In this document: positions 35,083 through 43,503 of the stretch, piece by piece
Layout of the letters: the number at the start of each line of letters is the position of its first letter
Numbering within the stretch: position 1 is the stretch's first letter
Assembly (NCBI RefSeq): GCF_900167975.1
Contig: NZ_FUZU01000005.1
Coordinates: 439,001 to 503,000 of the forward strand
Length of the DNA stretch: 64,000 nt
From: Ohtaekwangia koreensis
GTDB taxonomy: Bacteria; Bacteroidota; Bacteroidia; Cytophagales; Cyclobacteriaceae
Reading direction: 5' to 3'
The notes under the pieces: model-generated
What the model was told of the DNA's origin: nothing
The model's database searches: none
The model's input: only the letters and a program-made list of their open reading frames with translations
Position numbers and translations under genes: made by a program

Positions 35083-35957
35083 GTGATGCTGGTCCTAAGG
35101 TTTCTCCTGCTGTATATGGTTTTTACAGGTGGGATACAGAACTGGAGAATGCTTCGGTTTCGATGGAGAAGATCGTGGCGTTATGCCTGGAGCTAGGCAT
35201 CAATACATTCGATCACGCGGATACTTATGGATCCTCTCAGTGTGAAGAATTGTTTGGCAACCTGATCAGCAAAAAATCTTTTAAAAGAGAAGATATAGTG
35301 TTGTTTACGAAATGCGGCTTGCAACTGCCCCAGGGAACCAATCCTGCGGTGCGCGTGAAGCATTATGATACATCGGCACAGCACATTTTAAAAAGTGCTG
35401 AGAACTCGCTGCGTAAACTGAAAACAGATTACATCGATATATTCTTACTGGATCACCTCGATCATATATCAAACCTCGAGGAGACTGCTATTGCTCTGGA
35501 GCAACTGATGAAATCCGGTAAGGTCAAGCATATTGGTGTTGCTAACTTTTCGGTTTTTCAACATCAGTTGCTGGCTTCGTATATGCACACTGCGATTGTA
35601 ACGCATCACCTTGAGCTGAACCTGCTCAATACAGCTGCGTTGGATAACGGACAGATCGACTATATCAAGCAACGTTATATGCGTCCATTGGCGTCAGCAC
35701 CAGTAGCCAGTGGCAGAATAGCGACCGGTACAGATGACCAAGCTGTACGTGTGCGTAAAAAGCTACAGGAAGTAGGCGCTAAGTATAACGTTGATATTGA
35801 ATCTGTGGCGGTAGCCTGGTTGATTAAACTCGGGGCGCTTCCTTTGATCGGTACGCGCGATGAACAGCGTATCCGGAACATCGCGAATGCTTTTAACATT
35901 CAACTTGATCATCAGGATTGGTACGAGCTTTACACAGCTTCACGCGGTGAAATATAA
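35064..35957 (+). CDS. Aldo/keto reductase
   Basis: NADP-dependent oxidoreductase, 297 aa, (alpha/beta)8 barrel; YdhF-like subgroup. ATG 35064 is the natural start (MQKIYLSDAG); an in-frame TTG two codons earlier is possible. Catalytic tetrad D50 and Y55 (FDHADTYG), K83 (FTKCG) and H131 (LLDHLDH) is intact. Cofactor-binding C-terminus includes PLASAPVASGRI and PLIGTRDEQRIRNIA. It lies 9 bp before a PhzF-like gene, so the two probably form one transcript. The natural carbonyl substrate is unknown. Confidence 0.92.
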   Translation: MQKIYLSDAGPKVSPAVYGFYRWDTELENASVSMEKIVALCLELGINTFDHADTYGSSQCEELFGNLISKKSFKREDIVLFTKCGLQLPQGTNPAVRVKHYDTSAQHILKSAENSLRKLKTDYIDIFLLDHLDHISNLEETAIALEQLMKSGKVKHIGVANFSVFQHQLLASYMHTAIVTHHLELNLLNTAALDNGQIDYIKQRYMRPLASAPVASGRIATGTDDQAVRVRKKLQEVGAKYNVDIESVAVAWLIKLGALPLIGTRDEQRIRNIANAFNIQLDHQDWYELYTASRGEI

Positions 35958-35966
35958 ATACAGGCC

Positions 35967-36755
35967 ATGCAGATAAACATATACCAGGTCGATGCCTTTA
36001 CGGATACTATATTCGGTGGAAATCCAGCGTGTGTAGTGCCCCTGGAACATTGGCTTGAGGATGATATGTTATTGAAGATCACAAAAGAAAATGCAGTTGC
36101 TGAGACTGCATTTTTTATTCCTGCCGGCGACCACCACCATATCCGTTGGTTTACTCCGGACATCGAGATGGATCTTTGTGGACATGCTACACTGGCAACA
36201 GCACATGTGCTCATGGAGCATCTTCGTATACCGGCTGACGTTGTTACCTTTGAAAGCAGGAGCGGTTTACTTACCGTGACAAGGCAAGCAGTAGGGTATA
36301 CGTTGGACTTCCCTTCACGCATGCCAGTGGCGTGCGAGTTGCCTGAGATCATCCGACAAGGTATAGATCTTCAGCCAAAGGATGTGTTAAAAGCGCGCGA
36401 CTATGTATTGGTATATGAGCGTGAAGAAGATATTCTAAATATAAAACTCAACCGTCAGGTTCTGGATCAGATCAACCTGGATCCTGGTGGAATTATAATT
36501 ACAGCACCTGGAAATTCAGTCGACTTTGTTTCCAGATTCTTTACAACCCAGGCAACACATTTTGAAGATCCGGTTACAGGCTCTGCACATTGTTCCCTGA
36601 TTCCATTCTGGAGTAAACGTCTTAACAAAACCGAGATGACCGCGTTGCAGCTTTCCGGTCGTGTTGGTAAACTTTATGGTGTGAATGCCGGTGACCGGGT
36701 ATTGATTACTGGACAAGCGCGGACGTATTTGGTTGGTATGGCGCGAACTGAGTAA
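35967..36755 (+). CDS. PhzF-family isomerase-like protein
   Basis: A 262-aa protein of the PhzF/diaminopimelate-epimerase fold. Family markers: IYQVDAFTDTIFGGNPACVV (residues 5-24), catalytic-acid candidate E46 in ENAVAETAFF, MDLCGHATLATAHVL near 75-90 and EDPVTGSAHCSLIPFW near 205-220. True PhzF acts in phenazine synthesis, but no phenazine genes are here, and most such homologues have unknown substrates. Nine bases separate it from the aldo/keto reductase, suggesting paired small-molecule metabolism. Confidence 0.9.
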   Translation: MQINIYQVDAFTDTIFGGNPACVVPLEHWLEDDMLLKITKENAVAETAFFIPAGDHHHIRWFTPDIEMDLCGHATLATAHVLMEHLRIPADVVTFESRSGLLTVTRQAVGYTLDFPSRMPVACELPEIIRQGIDLQPKDVLKARDYVLVYEREEDILNIKLNRQVLDQINLDPGGIIITAPGNSVDFVSRFFTTQATHFEDPVTGSAHCSLIPFWSKRLNKTEMTALQLSGRVGKLYGVNAGDRVLITGQARTYLVGMARTE

Positions 36756-36848
36756 AGATGAAGTCGTGATGGCAAACGTTGATAAGAAAAGCGAAGACAA
36801 AGGAAGCCAGCCGTCTGAATAGCTATAGCTTGAAAGTTTGAATATATT

Positions 36849-38030
36849 TTAGGCTTCTGATTCGGTTACCGGAATATATATATGAAAGGTTGCGCCTTCT
36901 TTTACTTTTCCCTCTGCCTGTATAATGCCATTGTGGTTTTCAACAATCTTTTTGCAAATAGAAAGTCCTATACCTGTACCGCTATATTCAGCGGTTCCAT
37001 GAAGTCGTTGAAAGACTTCGAATATCTTAGTGCTATATTCTTCAGCGAAACCAATCCCATTGTCTTTGATAGCAATGTGGTGAAATCTTTTTGTGAGGTC
37101 TCCTGTATAGCCTTTGATCTGATCTGCTGATATTACCTCAGCCGTTATACCTATATGAGGCTGTACATCTTTCTTTGAAAACTTTAATGAATTGCTGAGG
37201 AGATTTACAAACAGTTGCTGGAATTGAAACTGGATGACGTGAAGCATGGGAAGTGCTGAAAATTCGATCACTGCATTCTTCTCCCGTATAGTATCTTCCA
37301 GGTCTCGCGTAACGATCTCTGCGATTTCATTCAGATCAACAAGTTCGAAAGCTCTTTCCTGTGTGGAAGCTCTTGAATATGTCAGCAAATCTTCAATAAG
37401 TCTTTGCATATGTGAAGTGGTATTCACAATACGCTGCATGTACTCTTTACCTTTATCGGAAAGATTGTCACTTTCCATTTCATTAAGGCGATGTATAAAC
37501 GATTGGATTTTGCGGAGAGGAGCCTGTAGGTCGTGACTTGAAACATACGCAAAAGATGAAAGCTCCTGGTTCATCAGTTCCAGTTCTGCGTTTTTTTTAG
37601 TCAGCCTGTCTTCGGCTGATTTTCGTTCTGTGAGGTCGCGTGTAACTTTTGCAAAACCGATGACCTCGCCGTTATCTCCATGCAGTGCTGTGATAACTAT
37701 ACTTCCCCAAAACAAAGTTCCATCCTTGCGAACACGCCAGCCTTCATGATCGGCTTTGCCTGTGTCTCTGGCAATATTGATCAGTTTTTCAGGAAGTCGA
37801 TCGAGTTGATCCTGGGGGGTATAAAATATGCGGAAGCTTTTTCCTATAGCCTCTTCCATCGCATAGCCTTTTAATTTTTCAGCACCTTTATTCCAATCCA
37901 TAATGATGCCGTGCTCATCCAATAGAATGATAGCATAGTCTTGAACTTCAGCGATCATCTTTTCCCAATATAAACTTGTTAGCCGGCCACGATTGCCTAG
38001 CTCCAGTTTTCTTTGAGACATTGAACTCAT
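36849..38030 (-). CDS. Cytosolic PAS-domain sensor histidine kinase
   Basis: A 393-aa kinase without membrane helices, so its signal is internal. PAS domain about residues 22-135 (DYAIILLDEHGIIMDWNKGAEKL, GWRVRKDGTLFWGSIVIT), PAC tail VIGFAKVTRDLTERK. H-box with H166 in SSHDLQAPLRKI, N-box LLSNSLKFS, G1 DNGIGF, G2 GTGIGLSI. The domain is a canonical HisKA plus HATPase and resembles kinases of the bacteriophytochrome type, but there is no phytochrome domain. It follows the response regulator on the same strand by 74 bp, so they are likely partners in one operon. Confidence 0.94.
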   Translation of the reverse strand: MSSMSQRKLELGNRGRLTSLYWEKMIAEVQDYAIILLDEHGIIMDWNKGAEKLKGYAMEEAIGKSFRIFYTPQDQLDRLPEKLINIARDTGKADHEGWRVRKDGTLFWGSIVITALHGDNGEVIGFAKVTRDLTERKSAEDRLTKKNAELELMNQELSSFAYVSSHDLQAPLRKIQSFIHRLNEMESDNLSDKGKEYMQRIVNTTSHMQRLIEDLLTYSRASTQERAFELVDLNEIAEIVTRDLEDTIREKNAVIEFSALPMLHVIQFQFQQLFVNLLSNSLKFSKKDVQPHIGITAEVISADQIKGYTGDLTKRFHHIAIKDNGIGFAEEYSTKIFEVFQRLHGTAEYSGTGIGLSICKKIVENHNGIIQAEGKVKEGATFHIYIPVTESEA

Positions 38031-38104
38031 GGTATATTGCTTGTAGGTGGTATTACTTATTAAAAGAGCCTTTCCCGATCTCGAAATATAGTGATTCTTC
38101 CGAA

Positions 38105-38563
38105 TTACGCAGTAGAGCCAACCCGGTTTATAGAATTAGGTTGCCTGCATTTAAGCCAGTAACGCAATATTAAATGCATGGTCTCCTTCAATTCCTCAAA
38201 GCTATTTTCTTTCAGGAAGAAACCTTGTACAGTTAAATCATATGCTTTTCGAACCTGTGCAGGACTCGCTGCTGTAGAGAAAAAAACGAAGGGTATACTT
38301 TTCCTCCGCAGAAAATCTTCTTCCATAATTTTTTCCAATAGCACGAGTCCATCCATCAAGGGCATATTAATGTCACAAATAATGATAGAGGGTTTTTTAG
38401 AAGTGGTCCGTAAAAAATCAAGCGCTCTGCTACCGTCATTGAAGAATATAAGATGTTCAACAATTCCTATTTCAGCGCACACAGATTTAAGTATGTCCTG
38501 ATCATCCGGGTCATCCTCCACGATTAATATGGGTGAGTTGGGAGGAATTATTAATTGTTCCAT
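38105..38563 (-). CDS. Rcp1-like single-domain response regulator
   Basis: A 152-aa receiver with no output domain: acidic pocket D17/D18 (IVEDDPDDQ), phospho-acceptor D64 (IICDINMPLMDG), switch T97 (FFSTAAS) and K118 (FFLKENS). The EDDPDDQ start is characteristic of the Rcp1/phytochrome-partner type. It lies just upstream of the PAS kinase gene and is the obvious phosphotransfer partner. Relay to another protein is needed for any output; no such protein is encoded nearby. Confidence 0.92.
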   Translation of the reverse strand: MEQLIIPPNSPILIVEDDPDDQDILKSVCAEIGIVEHLIFFNDGSRALDFLRTTSKKPSIIICDINMPLMDGLVLLEKIMEEDFLRRKSIPFVFFSTAASPAQVRKAYDLTVQGFFLKENSFEELKETMHLILRYWLKCRQPNSINRVGSTA

Positions 38564-38784
38564 CCAGAATGATCGGTAAAATATAATGCCAGCAAGTTAT
38601 TTTTATAGGCATTTTGCACGTATTCACGCGCTGCACGACTGAAGCTGAATATCTTTTTTCTGCGCACCACACGATCAATAGGGGTATAGATATACTTCCC
38701 TGAATTTAATTTATGGATCAAGGGATGGATGGTACACAATTCTTCGGAGAAGACGGAGAAGAAACTACCCGTAAAAGTCCACAC
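38551..38784 (-). CDS. Candidate small protein overlapping the Rcp1-like gene
   Basis: An open frame of up to 77 aa on the minus strand that overlaps the response-regulator start by 13 nt. A shorter version from TTG 38721 would be 56 aa, ending YKNNLLALYFTDHSGWNN. The part IYTPIDRVVRRKKIFSFSRAAREY is basic and reads like ordinary protein with sensible codons, and the overlap suggests translational coupling. No clear ATG-plus-site supports the long version, and no homologue is known to me. It may be a kinase-pair accessory protein or non-coding. Confidence 0.25.
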   Translation of the reverse strand: MWTFTGSFFSVFSEELCTIHPLIHKLNSGKYIYTPIDRVVRRKKIFSFSRAAREYVQNAYKNNLLALYFTDHSGWNN

Positions 38785-38882
38785 TATTCATTCGGAATGG
38801 CGTGGCTGTCAGTCTATAACTACACGGAGATGGTCATAAGACTTGTCACCTGTAAAGCGGGAGCAGGTGTTCATGAAATAAG

Positions 38883-38909
38883 AAAAGCCAGACGTGATCT
38901 GGCTTTTTC
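38883..38909. terminator. Bidirectional terminator downstream of cspA
   Basis: AAAAGCCAGA (38883-38892), a CGTGA loop and TCTGGCTTTT (38898-38907) form a perfect 10-bp stem, with a T-run on the plus strand and TTTTCTTA on the minus strand. It ends the cold-shock gene on the minus strand. Confidence 0.85.
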
Positions 38910-38929
38910 TTAATAAAATGCGCTTGGGC

Positions 38930-39127
38930 TTAGTTCGCTAACCGAACATTTACTGCGTTTACCCCTTTTTTTCCTTGTTGAAGCTCAAAAGTCACTACAT
39001 CGTTTTGACGGATTGAATCAACAAGCAATCCGGAAATGTGTACAAAGTAATCTTGTCCTGTTGCTGTTTCTTTGATAAAACCAAATCCTTTGGCTTCATT
39101 AAAAAATTTTACTGTTCCTTCTTTCAT
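38930..39127 (-). CDS. Cold-shock protein, CspA family
   Basis: A 65-aa single cold-shock domain that binds RNA/ssDNA and melts structure in the cold. The start at ATG 39127 (MKEGTVKFFNEAKGFGFIKE) is the family start; an open frame of 33 more residues upstream is not. RNP1-like KGFGFI and RNP2-like YFVHIS are present. The C-terminus is GKKGVNAVNVRLAN. The gene is divergent from rhlE, a cold-linked RNA helicase, across a 210-bp region containing a nested inverted repeat and two TAnnTTTG elements. Confidence 0.95.
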   Translation of the reverse strand: MKEGTVKFFNEAKGFGFIKETATGQDYFVHISGLLVDSIRQNDVVTFELQQGKKGVNAVNVRLAN

Positions 39128-39148
39128 TGAATTAAATAAAAATCGATA

Positions 39149-39156
39149 CAAATGTA
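39149..39156 (-). promoter_or_regulatory. Candidate -7 element of cspA
   Basis: On the minus strand this reads TACATTTG, an exact TAnnTTTG match 22 bp before the cspA start codon. No TTG is found 17-23 bp further upstream; the inverted repeat at 39164-39212 is there instead. Confidence 0.5.
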
Positions 39157-39163
39157 AGAGATA

Positions 39164-39212
39164 AACGTTAAGGCAGTACACCTTTCTGGTGCTGATCGGA
39201 AATTTTAACGTT
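39164..39212. promoter_or_regulatory. Nested inverted repeat between cspA and rhlE
   Basis: AACGTTAA (39164-39171) pairs with TTAACGTT (39205-39212). Inside it, CACC (39179-39182) pairs with GGTG (39188-39191) and CAG (39174-39176) with CTG (39192-39194). The element sits just behind the -7 elements of both divergent genes, so it may be a shared operator. Confidence 0.5.
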
Positions 39213-39232
39213 AAAGTGTCAATCAAATTGCT

Positions 39233-39240
39233 TATTTTTG
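39233..39240 (+). promoter_or_regulatory. Candidate -7 element of rhlE
   Basis: TATTTTTG matches TAnnTTTG, 97 bp before the rhlE start, implying a leader of about 90 nt that ends in a GAGGC/GCCTC hairpin (39297-39318). No TTG lies at the usual upstream distance. Confidence 0.45.
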
Positions 39241-39337
39241 CATTTCGATTCCGCTAATTCCCCAGAAAAAGAACTTTAGGCGTCAGAAAAATTTTTGAGG
39301 CGATCATTTTTCAGCCTCTCTTACTCAAGCATTCAAC

Positions 39338-40600
39338 ATGACATTTGAAAATTTAAATTTAATAGAGCCACTTTTGCGTGCTCTTAAAACGGAAGGATAT
39401 TCCAAGCCCACACCCATACAGGAACAAGCAATACCTGTTTTGCTACAGCGAAAAGACCTTTTGGGTTGCGCACAGACTGGTACTGGTAAAACAGCAGCCT
39501 TCGCGTTGCCTATACTTCAACTTCTTCACCAGGACGAACTTTATGTGAAAGGTCCTGTCGGAATTAAAACACTCATCCTCACACCAACCCGTGAACTGGC
39601 TATCCAGATCGGTGACAGCTTTGCAGCATACGGAAAACATCTTCGCCTCTCGCATGCCGTTATTTTCGGGGGTGTGCCACAGCGTGCTCAAACGGATGCC
39701 CTGCGTGCCGGAGTAGATATACTGATCGCTACACCGGGACGGCTACTGGACCTGATGGACCAGCGCTTTGTAAAATTGCAGAACCTTAAAATGCTTGTTC
39801 TCGATGAAGCAGACCGCATGCTTGACATGGGTTTCATTCATGATGTGAAGAAAGTTATAGCACGTGTGCCTGCGAAAAGACAAACCATTTTCTTTTCCGC
39901 CACGATGCCACCCGAGATCGCATTGCTTGCCAATACGATTCTTAGTAATCCTGTAAAAGTTGAAGTGACTCCGGTTTCTTCCACGGCAAATACAATCAAG
40001 CAGTCGGTATATTTTGTAGAGAAGAACAACAAGCGGAAGCTTTTAAATTTTCTGCTGCAGGATCATTCCATTGCCACAGCACTTGTATTTACCAGAACGA
40101 AGCACGGTGCTGACCGTGTAGCGAAGCAGCTGAATGAAGCTGGCGTTCGCGCAGAAGCTATACATGGTAATAAATCGCAAGGTGCAAGGCAACGCGCGCT
40201 GACGAATTTCAAAGCTCGCAAGACGCGTGTACTTGTAGCGACCGATATAGCAGCACGTGGTATAGATGTAGAAGAACTGACGCACGTTATAAACTATGAA
40301 CTGCCCAATGTACCGGAGACGTATGTACACCGTATAGGTCGTACAGGTCGTGCTGGTGCCAGTGGTATATCGGTTTCTTTCTGTGATGAAGAGGAAAAGG
40401 AATACCTGGATGATATCCAGAAACTGATTGGTAAAAAGATTCCGGTAGTGGAAGATCAACCCTATGCCATGGTACACGTGGGTATGCCGAAACCTGCTGC
40501 TGCCAATCGTAACGCCTCACAACGGCCTGGCCAGGCGGCCAACAATGCCGCTGCCCGCAAGAAAAAATGGTATGGTCCTCGCAGACCAGGAGGAAGATAG
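39338..40600 (+). CDS. rhlE: DEAD-box RNA helicase RhlE-type
   Basis: ATP-dependent RNA helicase of 420 aa acting in RNA unwinding, ribosome assembly or cold adaptation. Motifs in order: Q motif ([10 protein letters not shown]), [52 protein letters not shown]. The C-terminus is short and basic ([15 protein letters not shown]), typical of RhlE rather than DbpA or CsdA. It is divergent from cspA with a shared regulatory region, so joint cold control is likely. A strong hairpin terminates it. Confidence 0.94.
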   Translation: MTFENLNLIEPLLRALKTEGYSKPTPIQEQAIPVLLQRKDLLGCAQTGTGKTAAFALPILQLLHQDELYVKGPVGIKTLILTPTRELAIQIGDSFAAYGKHLRLSHAVIFGGVPQRAQTDALRAGVDILIATPGRLLDLMDQRFVKLQNLKMLVLDEADRMLDMGFIHDVKKVIARVPAKRQTIFFSATMPPEIALLANTILSNPVKVEVTPVSSTANTIKQSVYFVEKNNKRKLLNFLLQDHSIATALVFTRTKHGADRVAKQLNEAGVRAEAIHGNKSQGARQRALTNFKARKTRVLVATDIAARGIDVEELTHVINYELPNVPETYVHRIGRTGRAGASGISVSFCDEEEKEYLDDIQKLIGKKIPVVEDQPYAMVHVGMPKPAAANRNASQRPGQAANNAAARKKKWYGPRRPGGR

Positions 40601-40610
40601 AAATATTATG

Positions 40611-40649
40611 AACGTGTTGATGTGGTATCTATACCGGCATCAACACGTT
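40611..40649. terminator. Bidirectional terminator between rhlE and the AddB-like gene
   Basis: AACGTGTTGATG (40611-40622) pairs perfectly with CATCAACACGTT (40638-40649) and continues with GGTAT/ATACC inside. It sits between convergent stop codons. Confidence 0.8.
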
Positions 40650-40668
40650 TATACTTCATATACTTTAC

Positions 40669-43503
40669 TTACCGGGCGCAGATCTCGCGGTAATCGCAGA
40701 AGCTGCAAACTTTCAGATCATCGGTCTGATCGAATGGCTGGGTAGGATCAAAGAGTTCGTTGAGCAATGTCTGTAAATGCCTGTCGAACTCGGGTAGCAT
40801 CGAAGTTACATCATCGAGCCGATGCTTGCCAAGGTATAGCCCATATTCAAAATCATCCTTAAAGATTTCTTTTCGATTGATCAATCCGGGTTGGATTTTT
40901 ACTTCACTGGATTGCCCTGCGTTTCGCTGCGCATATACCCACGCATATAGCATCGCCTGGAAAGCTGCCTTGTTTCGTTTCTGATCACGCTTGAACAACG
41001 AAGGTATATCTTCAAATTTATTCTCATCCTTCCCCGTCTTATAGTCAATGATGCGAACCGTGTTTGTTTTTCTGTCGACACGATCGATCAGACCACCCAT
41101 CACGATTGAAAGTTGTTTACCTAGTTGAGTAACGGAAGTTGTTGTTGTAAAATTTTTCGCTTCCAGTAACTCAATAGCAAAAGGTGTATAAGCTTTATCG
41201 TGCGCCAACACTTTCAACGCAAACCGCTTCACCATTTCCTTTACTACCAGTTGCCTTCCATCGTATTCAAACTTCTTGGTATCGGGTAAATGGAAATGTT
41301 GCCTGAAAGCCATTTCAATAAAGCGATCCAGCTTCGTGCCTACATTTATGAAGTGTTCTTCTTTAACAAACCACTCGCCAGCCGGTGGTCTGAGATCCTG
41401 ATAAAATAATTCCATTACCTTATGGAATATATTTCCGAAGATGCGCGCGTCTGCTTCTTCCTCCACTTCATCCGGTTCGCGGATTTCAAGAAGATGCTTG
41501 AAGTAAAATTTCAAGCGACATTCCAGATATGTATTCAGCGTTGATGGCGTTAATGCCTTGCCAAAGTAACGCTCCAGTTTTTCGAGTACATCTGCTTTTT
41601 TCTCTATAGCAATCGGCTTGGCTTCATGTACTTGCACAGGGTTGTAGAGTACTTTGCGTTCGTGTGGCCAGTTCGCTTCATAGATCAGCTGGTATAGATA
41701 GCGGCTCATCTCACCGGTACCGAGTACATCGGGTTCCGTATTATAGTATAGATCAACGGTTTCCGCGCGTTGTAAAATGCGATAGAAAAGATATGCATAC
41801 ATCGCATCCTGGTGCTCGGATGTTGGTAGACTATATGCTCTGCGAATGTTGTGCGGTATATACGAGCTCTGGCGCGGAGCAGCGGGCCACAGCCCTTCAT
41901 TTAATGATAGGACGATAACATGATCGAAATCGAGGTTACGCGTTTCGAGTACCCCCATAATCTGCAGGCCTTTCAAAGGCTCACCACTGAACGGCACTTT
42001 CTCTGCACGGACGATTTGCCGAAACATTCGTTGTTGCATGCGCAGCTCCATCGGTTCGCTTGTAGTCAATTCCTGCACACGTGAAAGTATACGATGGAAG
42101 TGAAATGCGAATTCTTTCTCCATCAGTCCGCCTGCTTCAGAGGAAGTTGCAAGCGATTCTACAATGCCAATGATATAGGCGAGAAAGTTTTCAGTGGGTA
42201 CGATGCGAAATATTTCTTCCAACAGGTCATGCTTCTTCTCGAAGAACGATGGTGCTATATGTACCTGGTTGTTTTTCTGAATGAACTCTCGCCACTGTGC
42301 AGCCTCTTCCCCGACACGCGCCTTGAGGTATGGATGGTTGAGTAACGCCAATACATAGCGATAATAAAATTCGTCTTTACGTTTATGTAAGTGAAGTTCA
42401 AATAAGAAATCAATAAGGGAATAGTAAGGCGTACTCACCAATGGGAAACCCATGGTAACGTTGATCGCCTGCAAGGATGGTGGTAATGCATAGAGCACAG
42501 GCAACAACATGTTCTCGTCTGGCAGAACGATCACCGTACGCTCAACACTATTATTTCCGGCCTGTGCCCGTAGCGTTGCGTCCAGTTGCTGTGCAAGTAA
42601 TTTAGGTTGTCCTGCTTTCTGAGGAACACCGAGTACCGTAATTTTTTTATCCTGCCCTAAATATACCGCAGGCTCCGGTGGAAAGGTTTGTCCAAGTATA
42701 GCATGTTTCCTATACTGCCGGAAGAATGTACCGGCTTCGCGGTGCGGCTCGTTTACATAAAATGCATCCTCATCCCAAAAGATTTTCGCATCACGATGTT
42801 GAACAAACCAGGTGATGATTTTTTCTTCTGCAGCCGTAAGCGCATTGAACCCCGCGAATACATATCTCATTCCTACCTCTTTCTTTTTGCCGGCAGGAAT
42901 TAATGTTTCAATTTGCTCGGCGACATGTCGGTGGATCATACCAGAGTAACCGATCTTTTCTTCCATCAACTGTTGCCGAAAGGCTATATATACCGGGTAC
43001 AGACTTTGCCACAGTTCAAGGAATTTTCGTTTGCTCGCGGAAGAACTGAAATCCACCGTTTGCCAGAAGTCGATCAAAAATTGTTTTTGCTCTTCGGTCA
43101 GGTAATCGAAATATTGATCAAGTTCTTTTTGATTACTAAGGTCTTTGAACATTCCCGCAGCATGAACAAGGTATTTATCCAGTTCATCAAAATCGCGCAG
43201 CAACATTTCTCCCCAGAAGTAAAAATGATCGAGGTTCTCATCGGAGTTGGTAACGCGCTTAAATACACGGTAGAGGGTAACGATGAGTGAAAGTTTATCG
43301 GCTTCTTTAAGATCAGAGAATGACCCGATGAACTCTTCAACACTCAGAATTGCAGGTGACCAACGCGGAGCATCGAGTTGCTCGGCAAGCGCTTTTCTGA
43401 AATATAGGGATGCTCTTCGATTGGGAAAGATCACCGTAAGGTTGTCCCAATCGCTATAGTCTTTCCGGATGGTATCTGCTATTTCCTGGATAAATGTTCT
43501 CAT
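40669..43503 (-). CDS. AddB-like helicase-nuclease subunit (PD-(D/E)XK)
   Basis: A 944-aa subunit of a double-strand-break resection machine. The N-terminus (TVIFPNRRASLYFRKALAE) is the AddB-type inactivated helicase region. The C-terminal RecB-family nuclease has GGLIDRVDRK and IIDYKTGK (Asp and Lys catalytic positions). The Fe-S staple cysteines are visible: LECRLKFYF near residue 640 and VCSFCDYREIC at 932-942. It overlaps the upstream addA-like gene by 4 nt (ATGA), so translation is coupled. The assignment as AddB rather than a free nuclease rests on the Fe-S pattern and on pairing with the helicase. Confidence 0.9.
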   Translation of the reverse strand: MRTFIQEIADTIRKDYSDWDNLTVIFPNRRASLYFRKALAEQLDAPRWSPAILSVEEFIGSFSDLKEADKLSLIVTLYRVFKRVTNSDENLDHFYFWGEMLLRDFDELDKYLVHAAGMFKDLSNQKELDQYFDYLTEEQKQFLIDFWQTVDFSSSASKRKFLELWQSLYPVYIAFRQQLMEEKIGYSGMIHRHVAEQIETLIPAGKKKEVGMRYVFAGFNALTAAEEKIITWFVQHRDAKIFWDEDAFYVNEPHREAGTFFRQYRKHAILGQTFPPEPAVYLGQDKKITVLGVPQKAGQPKLLAQQLDATLRAQAGNNSVERTVIVLPDENMLLPVLYALPPSLQAINVTMGFPLVSTPYYSLIDFLFELHLHKRKDEFYYRYVLALLNHPYLKARVGEEAAQWREFIQKNNQVHIAPSFFEKKHDLLEEIFRIVPTENFLAYIIGIVESLATSSEAGGLMEKEFAFHFHRILSRVQELTTSEPMELRMQQRMFRQIVRAEKVPFSGEPLKGLQIMGVLETRNLDFDHVIVLSLNEGLWPAAPRQSSYIPHNIRRAYSLPTSEHQDAMYAYLFYRILQRAETVDLYYNTEPDVLGTGEMSRYLYQLIYEANWPHERKVLYNPVQVHEAKPIAIEKKADVLEKLERYFGKALTPSTLNTYLECRLKFYFKHLLEIREPDEVEEEADARIFGNIFHKVMELFYQDLRPPAGEWFVKEEHFINVGTKLDRFIEMAFRQHFHLPDTKKFEYDGRQLVVKEMVKRFALKVLAHDKAYTPFAIELLEAKNFTTTTSVTQLGKQLSIVMGGLIDRVDRKTNTVRIIDYKTGKDENKFEDIPSLFKRDQKRNKAAFQAMLYAWVYAQRNAGQSSEVKIQPGLINRKEIFKDDFEYGLYLGKHRLDDVTSMLPEFDRHLQTLLNELFDPTQPFDQTDDLKVCSFCDYREICAR

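Noticed and set aside
38713-38913. Plus-strand ORF across the cspA terminator
   Set aside because: Its C-terminus is encoded by the terminator hairpin, so it is a chance frame.
39128-39226. Longer N-terminus for the cold-shock protein
   Set aside because: Single-domain CspA proteins start at MKEGTVKFF; the upstream frame is the regulatory region.
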